Positions 25,903 through 37,100 of a stretch of DNA of 64,000 nucleotides are shown here, piece by piece; the first letter of the stretch is position 1, and each line of letters opens with the position of its first letter. Location: positions 13,739,629-13,803,628 of the forward strand of contig CAKAKS010000032.1 of the NCBI GenBank assembly GCA_916700875.1, in the 5' to 3' direction. The translations under genes were made by a program, and so were the position numbers. The notes under the pieces are model-generated. The model searched no databases, was not told the origin of the DNA, and was given only the letters and a program-made list of their open reading frames with translations. The DNA is from Sebastes aleutianus (Eukaryota > Chordata > Actinopteri > Perciformes > Sebastidae).

Positions 25903-26341
25903 TACCCAGCCAACATCTGTATGTGGGGCCCATGTGGGTAGTAAATGGGCTGAAAAATGGGCCCTATATGGGATTGTCCGCAGGCTACATAATTGCCCTA
26001 TGTCAATTGCCCAATGGGTGTTATGTGGGCCCCAACTGGGCAACATACATAAAAAACCCATCTTGGTCGCAGCTTTAAGTTCTATGTGGGTACTACATGG
26101 GGACTACATGGGCTGAAATATGGGTTGTAAGAGGGTTTGTCCACAGTTTTCCATGTTGTTCCCCATGCACTAATTTCCCAGTAGTGACCCAACTAGGACC
26201 CACATAGGTAGCATGTGGGACCAACTTAGTTGACCCAAGTGGGCCCCAGATAAGATGCCCATTTTGGGCCCATACCCACTTGGTACCCAGGTACCCCCAG
26301 CATAACCCATGTGGGGCCCACATAACCATGTTGGCTGGGTA
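25903..26341. mobile_element. 439-bp MITE with TA borders
   Basis: The ends are perfect inverted repeats: TACCCAGCCAACAT at 25903-25916 and ATGTTGGCTGGGTA at 26328-26341, with the outer TA as the likely target duplication. The inside is made of many degenerate copies of ATGTGGGCCC and its complement. It is non-coding. It sits about 200 bases upstream of the exd1 start codon. Confidence 0.75.
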
Positions 26342-26639
26342 GCAACAACAAAAAACATAAAAGTGTATTAACAAAGCAATATCTACTATATCTACAATAT
26401 CTACTAGTACCAGTATATACATTCCGCTATACATGCACATCAGCATAACTGTTTGTGTAAAGCTACTGTATGAATAAATTGAAAAATTCCCACTTTGGTG
26501 CCTCCCTGTGGAGTAGAAAAAGGGACTCTGGCAGGCGTCAGGATCAAAATGACATTTGATGGTATCTGCAACATGTCATTAGGTTTTTAATATGGACTAA
26601 TATAAGTTGAATTGCAGATAAGTTTTGTGTTTGACCCTG

Positions 26640-27065
26640 AGGGTTATTAAGGACAACACACATCCCCACAACAGCCTGTTCTCCCTGCTGCCCTCTGGTA
26701 GAAGATACCCCTAGGACTCTCACCAGCAGACTGAGGAACAGTTTTTCCCCCCAGGCCATCAGACTTTTAAATAGATAATTCATACGACACCTTCTCACAC
26801 AAAAAGTACCTCAATCATATATCTTATACTGTATATGTTCTTAATGTATATATGCTTAATATGCCTTGTACAAAGTATTTCTTATATGTGTACATTCATA
26901 CTTCCTGATATGTATATGTTCTTAATATGCCTTGTACAAAGTATTCCTTTTATAATTGTAATATAACTTATTAATTTTAATGGAGCTTCCCAGCAAAAAG
27001 CATTTCATACGATTGTACTTGTATAACCGGCGTGACAATAAACATCTTGAATCTTGAATCTTGAC
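26640..27065 (+). mobile_element. L2/CR1-type LINE 3' fragment
   Basis: The segment CTGTTCTCCCTGCTGCCCTC and the following CAGACTGAGGAACAG and CCCCAGGCCATCAGAC match the familiar end of fish L2/CR1-group ORF2, though with disrupted frame. It ends in GTGACAATAAACATCTTGAATCTTGA, a typical tail of short repeats. It is a 5'-truncated dead copy. Confidence 0.65.
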
Positions 27066-27284
27066 TCTTGTTTCAAACTGTATTCAATACGGGTGTGTTT
27101 AGTCCAGTTCAACAAACATATGTAAGCTTTAAATTGGATACACGTCAAGCTAAAAATGAAAATGTCAAATAAATAGACAAATGCAAAAGAAGGTTTACTG
27201 ATTCAAACATTTTTGTTTTAAGTCTTACTTTAAGTATATCTCGATCAAAAGATTAAGTACAAGTAGGCCCATAAGACAAGCATA

Positions 27285-27615
27285 CTCAGATTTTTCTGTA
27301 TACTTGTTAGTATAAGCCTAGTATACTTAGACTTTTCTGTATACTTGTTAGTATAAGCCTAGTATAGATTTTTCTGTATACTTGTCAGTATAAGCCAAGT
27401 ATATTTAGACTTTTCTGTATACTTGTCAGTATAAGCCAAGTATAGATATTTCTGTATACTTGTCAGTATAAGCCAAGTATACTTAGATTTTTCTGTATAC
27501 TTGTCAGTATAAGCCAAGTATACTTAGATTTTTCTGTATACTTGACAGCATGAGCCAAGTATACTTTGATTTTTCTGTATACTTGACAGTATGAGCCAAG
27601 TATACTTGTGTATAC
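27285..27615 (+). repeat. tandem array of about 40-bp hairpin units
   Basis: About eight head-to-tail units carry the core TTTCTGTATACTTGTCAGTA; two are shortened by about 8 bases. Each typical unit contains GTATACTTG and its reverse complement CAAGTATAC around an 11-base spacer, so each can form a hairpin. Flanks at about 27233 and 27625 share TTAAGTATATCTC. The array is not coding, although frames run through it by chance. Confidence 0.75.
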
Positions 27616-27659
27616 TTTTGTTAAGTATATCTCTGATACAGACATAAAAAGTAAACTGA

Positions 27660-29863
27660 AAGTATACTCTCTTATTTTAAGTTTAAAAGAAGTATACTAA
27701 TAGGACACTTGAATAAACTTATTTTTGGTAAGGGGACTACGGTGGTGGAACAACAACAGGAGCAGAGCTCATACAGTAAGTAGGCTACGGTCTACACATT
27801 AACACTTAAACATCTGAGTGAGCTATTTCTTCATATACTGTATGTGCTGCAGCAGCTAATTCTCAATATCCACCAAAGGTCCGTATGCTCCTAAGTGGTC
27901 AGTAGATGACTCTACATATCCAGCAGGGGGTGGTCACAGCCCAACTCTTGAGCTACTTGCTCTTCTTTCACTCTTCTGACTGGAGTTTATTATAAATCTG
28001 ACAATTTTCAATCTGATAAAATCACTTAACATAAAAGCAGCCATACATTTTCCCTCCACATTACAAAGTCTGTGCATGTGACAATTTTTCATTTGTGTGT
28101 GCACAGTGTGTCAGTCACCTGTGTTGACCTATACAGTACATCATTAGAAAAGTACACTTTGGCCAGAAATTTTTTATCTATTCTAATAATATCTTGATCA
28201 TTTATCAAGCAATCCTTCACTGCCCTTTTAACTTACACCCTAAAGACAGAAACCACCATGCTGCCGGCTGCAGCAGTGACTGGCTGACTACTAATTGGCC
28301 ATGCAGGGCTGATGCCTGAGACGGTACCTGAACATCTTTAAATGATCTGTATCCAGGTGTGCGGAGGAAACAAATCTGATATTTGACCTTTACAACAGAA
28401 TATGCAAATAAAGATGCAGATTTTGTTTTAAATAAATGTAAAAGTCATGAGAATAAGACCAATAGTAACATACATGAAAACAACAAACCAAAACTATTCT
28501 TTCTTTTAAACATTTGAGTAAGTTGAATCAAGTCCCTCCAGTAGTAGAGGTGCATGTCTACCTTTCAGTTTCCTTATCGGTGAGTGTTTGTTGTTGGTCT
28601 AAGGTTGGGTGGTGACTCATAAAGAGGCAATGGTCACAAGAAAAACACAATCCACAAACGGTAATGTATGCTGCCTCACCATTTCTTGACAAATCATACA
28701 AAATGTGGCGATTGTTATTTATTTTTTATTGCATTTCTGCCAGCAGTACAGGGCTCAACGTCATGACAATAAAAATGAAATCAGATTTCGATGTGCCACA
28801 TGGGGGCAGGCTTAAGGCATCACTGACTGGTCTGATAACAGCATCGACACAGAAAAGGGTGCAGACATGCTATCTTATCAGAAGTAGCCAGCTGCTAATA
28901 CACAAGCTCTCATGACTTCACTCTGCCTGTGGAAACACGTGAACTCAAGCTGCTGCTCGTCTGTGGACAGCACCTCATCAAAGGGAGGACGCTCTGGGGT
29001 GCAGGAGGCACAGAGCTAATTTAATCACAAACACACACTGTATGCACCTTATATTATGCACCTTACAGTATATTATGTGTGTTGCTCCTCCTGAGCTCAG
29101 CTAATGTCAAGTGAAAAAGGGCAAAGCTCCAGAGCTAATTTAACCCCATTCCTTTTTGCTTAAACTGGATGTTTTATGGTCAAAGAAAAACTGTGATTAA
29201 CTGCATTTCCAATTATATACTATATAAGGTTTTTCACATTATATATTACTGCTAACTCTGGTGTGTTGGCATGTAATTCCTTCTTTGAGGAAAGATGTCT
29301 AAACACACCAGATGTAGTTTTTAAGTCATCATAATGTGCTGAATAATCCATGATCACAAATTAAATTCCTTAAATCAATATTTCAATGGCCCTTGGGTGT
29401 CACTTTAGCTATCAAATGTTAACGAACTTCCTTGTTATTCATTGGCATAATGTCTACATGAATCTCTTCTCCCTTCAGAGCTCTGCTCTCCACCCAGATA
29501 AGTGTGATAAGACTCTTCTTAAAGCAGTTAAAAGACTTCAGGAAACATCCTCCCTGGACCACCTACAGTATGGTACAATAACTTTATCCCCCCCCATATA
29601 AGCCTTAATGGAACCTGCAGCCACTGTTATCTGTAGAGGAAGGTCCACCCAGTTCCTGTTCTGCAGACTGAACAAACAAAAAAGGTTTTTAGTAAACTAC
29701 AAAAGGGATCACATCCCACAGATTTTCCAAAATGTCCCCAAAGAGACATGGAGTCTGGTTTTGTGTGAGATATTTTTGCTGAATATGATTTGATGTGGGA
29801 CAGCAGAAATGATCTATGATCCAATATAGTACAGTTTCAAATGAGTGAGATGACAGTAAAATG
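27660..29863. other. gene-free stretch between exd1 and rasgrp1
   Basis: No gene is supported. The sequence is AT-rich with short frames only. No tandem array and no complete transposon end pair was recognised. Confidence 0.4.
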
Positions 29864-30136
29864 CAGTGGTGGAATGTAACTAAATACATTTACATGAGTA
29901 CAACTTTGAAGTACTTGTACTTTACTTGAGTATTTCCATATTATGCTACTTCATTTGTCTACTTCTACATTTTGGAAGCCAATATTGTACTTTTTATTCC
30001 ACCACATTTATTTGACATCAGTTACTTTGCAGATTCAGATTATTAATAGAAAATATAAATCAACTCATAGATTATGATGTACTATTATGGATTAAGCTAC
30101 CCGGCAGTATATAAAGTAGTTGAAATTATATATATA

Positions 30137-30283
30137 TAATATTTGTGTTACTAATAGTGATGCAATAATATTTGTGTTATAATAGTGATGCAATAATATT
30201 TGTGTTAATAATAGTGATGTAATAATATTTGTGTTAATAATAGTGATGCAATACTATTTGTGTTAATAATAGTGATGTAATAA
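30137..30283 (+). repeat. 29-bp tandem repeat inside hAT MITE
   Basis: Five to six units related to TTTGTGTTAATAATAGTGAT, spaced about 29 bases apart (some shortened by 2-3 bases), lie inside the surrounding hAT element. Units differ at one or two positions. Confidence 0.75.
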
Positions 30284-30388
30284 AGCATCACTTATTATAG
30301 TCCAGTCATATCATGTTTTTCTGAAATGGGAAACTCTGCATAATGAGTACTTTTACTTTTGGTACTTTAAGTATATTCTGATGCTAAT

Positions 30389-30570
30389 CACAGCTGTTAC
30401 CCTGCACTATATTCAGTTTTAACAGTTTTCTTCATCTCCTTGTATTTTTATATCTGGTATATTTTTTGCACTACTAACTTTTTTACTGCCTTTTTGCTAA
30501 CATGTTTTGCACTATGGAATTGTGATGCTGGAAACTTGAATTTCCCTCGGGATTAATAAAGTTACTATCC

Positions 30571-30603
<33 letters not shown>
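30389..30603 (+). mobile_element. nested LINE 3' end with ATCT microsatellite tail
   Basis: The text CCCTCGGGATTAATAAAGT followed by about eight ATCT repeats (30571-30602) is a typical 3' end of a fish non-LTR element. It interrupts the hAT MITE and appears bounded by a short CTAAT repeat on both sides, so it inserted later than the MITE. The left border is approximate. Confidence 0.6.
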
Positions 30604-30870
30604 ATGTACATTTACTTTTTTTACAGTTTTGAATGCAGGACTTTTACTTGCAAGAGTATTTTCACACTGTGGTATTGCTATTTTTACTTAAGAAAAAGAG
30701 TACTTCCTCCACCACTGGTAAAATGTGATCAACTGCTTCTCATTTTGTTGGTTCTTCCTCTATAAAGAGAGACTTCACCCACCAATGTAATTCTTTGAAG
30801 TGAAAAAAAACTGTAAGAAGAAGACTTTTGACGCACGTAGTAACATCTGGTTGAAGGACACAGATCCCAC

Positions 30871-30890
30871 TGTGTGTGTGTGTGTGTGTG
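30871..30890 (+). repeat. TG microsatellite
   Basis: Ten TG units lie about 160 bases upstream of the rasgrp1 start codon. Confidence 0.9.
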
Positions 30891-31034
30891 AGTGACAAGC
30901 ATCGGCACCACGGCCGCCCACTCACAGACTGAAGCTGGGTGACTCTTAATTGTGTAACGCTCATTGACGAGTCAGCACAATGCTGCTGAGAGCGCGGAGG
31001 AGGCGCACCGATCCGAGCCGAGCAGAGCGATGCA
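30891..31034 (+). promoter_or_regulatory. rasgrp1 5' flank and probable 5' UTR
   Basis: The stretch upstream of the first coding exon becomes CpG-rich from about 30985, unlike its AT-rich surroundings, as expected near a vertebrate promoter or 5' UTR. No TATA box is obvious. The transcription start cannot be placed by eye. Confidence 0.35.
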
Positions 31035-31168
31035 ATGCTCCCATCGAGGAGAACACAGATGGACAGCCTGGTTCAGCCGCTCGTCGCCCAATACCTCGCC
31101 ATGGGATGCCAATCAAAAGAGAACAACCAAAACGAAAGTTTAACGTCGGACGAAAAGGGAAAGGATGA
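30980..31168 (+). other. upstream ORF overlapping the rasgrp1 start
   Basis: An ATG at 30980 opens a 62-codon arginine-rich frame that ends with TGA at 31166-31168, just before the exon 1 donor. It overlaps the proposed rasgrp1 start (31035) in another frame. A third ATG at 31030 lies in the remaining frame. If transcription starts upstream of 30980 this frame would compete with the main start. It resembles no known protein, and its expression is unproven. Confidence 0.35.
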
Positions 31169-34100
31169 AGCGTAAGTCGGATCATCTTTTTCGTGTTTTT
31201 TACTGAAGAGTTTCTGGTGTGCTTTTTACTGAAGAGTGATATTTACTGAGAAAATGTGCGCACTTATTCAACAGCAACTTGGTCATCAAGAGTTGTGTTA
31301 GTGAATCCCCTTAGTGGTTAATAAACAGTCTGATTTTAGTGCGTAAAAACAGCTACCCAATTATTTTACGCACGGGTTCTTTAGTCTAACCTGTTGTTGT
31401 TTTTTTCGGACCTGCTGCACTTAAACTGCTTATGTGTCTATAAAATTCCTTCTTGTTTACTAGTCACTCAACAGTTTAAACTGGATGTCCGCAATCAACT
31501 GGTATTTCCCTCAAATTAAAGGAAGGAAATGAGAACAATGAAGAGCTAAATTCCTAGGGGAGGTTCTTAAATTCAAACAATGGCTCCAATTTTCTTGTGA
31601 GATAAAACAGATTGTTTCATATGTGTCATAACCTGTGGTTCTCATAAGATTATGTTTTTAAACACGTGTATATATACATCCTCATAGACACACTTTCATT
31701 ACAACAAGTCCTCCTGTCCCCTTCTGTCACTCACTCTTCTTGTGTTGGTGTTTTTCTCAAGGAGGGTGACTCCAGGATGCTCCAGGTCTGGAGTTTCTCC
31801 TCCAGGCCGCCCTCACAGGTTCCACAAACCCAGCCCGGCCCATCCCGCCCCGGCTAAATCCATGATGTCCCTGGGTCCCCTCACCAAAGGGGGGAGCTGG
31901 GAGGAGCTCATCCAGGCATGTCTGCAGTCCTTCGGTGAGTCCATGCTGCTGACCCTTTGGCACTAGTGTTGTGTTTTACTTGGTGGAATACTGCAGTGTA
32001 GGAGCACAGGTGTTTGTGTGACACTGCAATCTTTTGTGAATGTTTTGTCTAAGTTTGACACATGCTTTTCTGCAGAACTTGTCTCTGTTATTGAGAAACA
32101 ATAAGCTGATAAGCCATGTGAGATCACATACTGTTATGGTTTCCCAGAAGTCTCTGTTTTTCCCGACACTTCTCCTGGCATGTTGCTGCAAAACCTCCAA
32201 CAAGTTTGGGCAGGCCTCTATAGAAAATGAGAAGGCATTCGAAAGTGAAACGGATTTTCTTAACACAGCTGAATTTCTGTTGAATTTTATGTTTTGAAGA
32301 GGAAATCAGTCCTATGGATGCTTGTCAGTCAGATTATTTTTTTTTTTGCTTCATGTGATGGAAAACAGTATTTGATGATTGCATGCATTATGATTTAATG
32401 TTTCTGCAATCGTATAGGCTGCATTGTATGTGTCTGTATCAATATTTTACTGTATGCAAGATGTATAGAAGATTAATGAAAAAAGAAAACAGCAGTGATT
32501 GAGTAGGCTGTAGCTGGATCAATCAAGCAATGATCATTGGCTTCATCAAGTTGTCTGGAGTGCTCTCAGAGTTATGGTGATTGCGTCTCTGAAGAGACAA
32601 GCTTTTCAAATTGCCGTTGCCTGGTTACACACAAATGGAGCAAGAGCAATGGAGAGGCGTTACAATGGGCCGCACATAAAATGACATCCCATAACTACAT
32701 TTATCCGCGGAGAGGTAAAACCGGGCAGTAATGACAGCCTGCTGCTCATTTCAGATTCACGAAGGAAACTGAATTAATCAGGAGAAGAAGAGTTAAGGAA
32801 CCCTGTAGTACGGCATCATAGCATGAGAGATCCACAAGCACATGCTCAAGATGGTATCTCGCTGAGTACAGTGTGGGGTTTTCCTTGAGCGGCCTCTCCT
32901 GATGAAATGGAACATAGTCCCGCTTCTCCTCCTGGAACACATCACAAGCGAACCCCCTGAGGTCCGCGAGTCCTGCCACCTTTTCAAATGTGAGAGTGCA
33001 CGTAAGAGCTATTTGAAGGATTACCTGATGGCAGCTTCAAGCCTGGCTGAGCCGAAAGGTCAGCTCCCGCTAACAGTGGTCCTCAGATGCTGACCAGCCT
33101 TTGAAATGCAGAGCGCTGTGAGGTGTGGATCAATAGCTTTTGACATCATCATTCTCTCTAGACCACACTGCACCGCGCCGCACGCTCTGAACATGCCCAG
33201 TGTCGAACTAATTCATTTAGTTTTCTTAATCTGATTACATATCATTTTCATTGATATGAGATTTCTTTTTTATTAGATATATTTTATAAAATATATAAGA
33301 CATCAAACAATATGATTCTAACAGTGAGGCTAACTATTTCAACGGTTTATCCATTATTGTTTTAGCTATTTTACCATTTATCAACTGCTTTTAGCTCACT
33401 TTTTTGTTCACTTGCTAACTACTTTTCACACACTCTTTGTCATGTGGTGCTCAGGTGTTATAGCTAACTCAATATGTGGATGGAATGGGAAACACCAGAG
33501 GCCCCGCGATACGATATTATCATGATACTAAAGTCACGATACAATCTTAAATATTTTGCAATATGCTGAGTATTGCGATAAGATATATTGCGATATATCG
33601 CGATTTATTATCTTTTTTTCAACTGCACGTTATGCAGTTTGTCAACATCTGTTTTATTTAATAAGATACAGTTTCACTCTGTTCATCTCAGAGTTTTCAT
33701 TCACATATCTTGAGGTCAGAGGTCAAAGGACCTCTTTGAAATTCCCCTTTCCTCAACAAAATTTAGCGTAACTTTGGAGCGTTATTTAGCGTTCCTTCCC
33801 GACAAGCCAACATGACATGGTTGTTACCGATTCCTTAGGTTTTCTAGTTTCATATGATGTCAGTGTCTTCACTCTCACTTCACGACTGAGCCCGCTACAA
33901 CCTCTGAAACACAGATAGCGGCCAGATTGTTAAGAGATTATTACTTTATATAATAAAAGACTGATACTTGACATCCGTGTATCAATACAACATTGCCAGG
34001 CAAAATATCGCGATACTATGGTGTATTTTTTCCCCCCCACCCCTAATATGTGGCTATATTTTTTAAATCAAATCATGAACTTCAATTTTATAAAATTATT

Positions 34101-37100
34101 AGAACTACAATCTTTTAATGTACCCGCTGGCAACTGCAGTGGTGCTTCAAGGAGTACAAGTACCTCATCACTGCTCTAAAGTATGAAATCAAACATAAAG
34201 TTACAGTGAGTCCTGATTATTATGGAGGTGTTTGTTCAGAGTACAGAGAGAGATAACCATCATTTGGATTCCTCTAAAACAAAGAGACCATCCAGACTGA
34301 TAGGCTCTGCCTAAACAAGGAAAAGCCACATGCAGGTTTGGAGCGGCCGATGGATGTCAAAGATAACCTTAAAAGTGGGCCAGGCGCTGCATGCCCTCGG
34401 CTGTGTTTATCACCATACAGTATCACACGGTTCCACTGTAGCGGGCGGCAGCTTCCCTAATTTTCCAGTCAGGAACAGACGGACCAAAGGGGATTTCCTC
34501 TTGCAATTAACCCTGCACGGGGAGGGTTAGTGGTTGGAAAGTTGTGAAAAAAAAGGATGGAGCAATTGTTTACCTGATGTAGAGTCGCGACTTCCTGTTG
34601 TGCATTTGGGTCTGATTTTTCTGACACTGATTCACACCTGATTGTTACCAGTGTGAGTTGATAATATTAGTAAAACAGGCTTATAACTGAGTTTACCACA
34701 AATGTCAATAAGAAGAAGAAGTGTGTGTTGCTTTATATACATATGTGTTACTGCTTTACCCCCCCATGTTACTTTAAATGCTAGACATTGTTTCACTTCT
34801 CCTCCCTTTTACTCTCTTATTGACTTGACTGGTGAGGTAGTTGATATTCACCGGATTTGGCTGGTAGAGGCTGCGTGTTACAAACAGAAACACGCCCCAT
34901 GCAGGGTATGAGGGCTGGATTAGTCAGCTGCAGCTGGAGCGGTGAGTTGCTTACAGATAACAAAGATTAGAAAACATGTTGCCATGGCGTCCGAGGTATT
35001 TCCAAGGTGATACGGTTTAAAAGTGGTTCCACATACGCCTGGTGTCCTTGATGGTGTCAAGATACTGGTGAGGCTTAAAGGGAAACAGCTTGAGAAGAAC
35101 TCACAAATGTTTCTTCACATTTTCAGTATTCAATCTACAGATTGTCAGACGGAGATGTAAACAGAATAAAATGCCCCATGAGATATAGATAATATTTTCA
35201 AAGATGCAATTAAACGCTCTTCCTCTTTATGTCATCCACTAATTCACTGCAGTGGTTTTAAGGTAATTGTTGTGTTGCTTCGCTTAAGTGGGCAGGAAAA
35301 TGCGTTTTTTTTGCAATTAAAGGTCAGACCTGGCATTGTGATGTTATGTAATGTTTTGTACACATGTAGGCTCATTTTTTAAAGTGGTTGACAAGAAAAT
35401 GTATCACTCCGTGAGTCTCAAGATGTCGGTCGCATGGTATCATCAGACAACCAAGATAAGAAGAGGTGGTCTGGTCACAAAGGGAGGAAGTGAGATATAT
35501 ACGCAAGGAAAAAGGAAGCGAAAGAGGTAGTGAGACAAGCAAGCCACAGAGGTTCACACAATCAGAGGAAAAGGCAAATCTTCAGACACGGGGTCTGTGG
35601 ATAATGTGACGAAATGTATTACAGTGGATGCATCAGTTGGTGTTTTAGCTGGTTAACCTAACCCTTGATGGAAATATCAATGTTGTGGTCTTCACCTGTA
35701 ACACTTGAGGGTTATTCAGTGTTGAGGAGCCAGTTAAGAGAACGGATACATCTTTCTTTTCTTGTCCTCAACCTAGTTCACAATTTAAAGGGGACATATC
35801 ATGCTCATTCTCAAGTTCATACTTGTATTTTGTGTTTCTACTAGAACATGTTTACATGCTTTAATGTACACAAAACACATTATTTTTCTCATACTGTCTG
35901 TCTGAATATACCTGTATTCACCCTCTGTCTGAAACACTCTGTCTCTTTAAGAACCCCTCCTGAAAAAGCCCTGTCTGCTCTGATTGGCTTGTGAGAAAAA
36001 TATGGTGCACCTTTGCAAAGGTAGTTCTCAATCTGTGGGCGGTTTATTCTAATGAGCCCGAGTTTGTGGGTTGATAGGCACTCCAGATACCCAAATATAT
36101 GTGCACTAGAACAGAAAAAATGAGTTTTTCTTGATATTTTCCCTTTAATAAAATATAATCTATTTTGCATCCCAAATATTATAATTAAAGGATATAGGCC
36201 TTTAAATACTGGGGGCGTGATGAATAAATACAAAATACTCGCCTACGAATATTATATGTCTAGGGCTTTTATTGTGAAAGGTAAGAACGGAAGGACTGAT
36301 ATGCGCTGCCTTTGTCAAGGTTGAAAGGAGTAATAAAGTTTGCCTTCTTGGTCCGGACTTATAAATATAGGTGCAACTCAAACCGCTCCGCACAACGTGA
36401 TTGGTTGATACCTTTATTTCCAGCGCAAAAGCTCCGAAAAATCAACCTTGTTTGGGAAAAAAATTACGGCACTTTTTTTGCCATATAATATTCACATTCT
36501 GTGTGAAAGTATTCATGACAAAAACAACAGTTCAGAAAAACATGTTGACGTGCAAATTAAACGCATGAAGAAAAAAAAAAACTTACTGGTGGGTAAAGGC
36601 TTTAAGGCTGTGATATTCTATATTTTTCTTCTTATCAAATTATCAAAACGAAAAGACCAAAACCACCAATGAACTGATTCAACTAACAAGTATTTCCTAG
36701 ATTATTCTTCTGTGCCATAGACCTCCATTGCATTCCAAAAACTATTACACATCAGTGAGCCACTGGGTGACATGTTCCTTCATTACTACAAACACGGGCA
36801 CTGTGACCACATTGCTGCTGCTGACAATTCTCACTAGAGTAGCAAATGTGGATTAATCCGCGGATGAAAATAGTCCCAAACAAAAGCACTATTTACTCCT
36901 GTTTGAGTAAGATTTGCTAAAAATTACAGTGGCCAGCTGTTTTAGGTAATTACTTAGCCTTTTTTGAAAATGAAAGTATATATTTGTGATTGATTTTTTA
37001 AATATGAGATGGACTAACACATTATTGTTGTTTTTTTTATGGGAAAGATATAGAATATCACTAGCCGTATCCTAACAACATGTGTCACCTCTGATGCAAC

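Larger units (their letters stand above)
29864..30717 (+). mobile_element. hAT-type MITE with perfect 8-bp target duplication
   Basis: The element starts CAGTGGTGGAATGTAAC and ends TACTTCCTCCACCACTG, with inverted termini. The 8 bases GTAAAATG occur at 29856-29863 and again at 30718-30725, the target duplication length of hAT transposases. The inside holds a tandem array and a LINE tail but no transposase, so it is non-autonomous. Confidence 0.85.

Noticed and set aside
27285..27615. CRISPR-like array
   Set aside because: There are no unique spacers; units follow each other directly, and the genome is eukaryotic.
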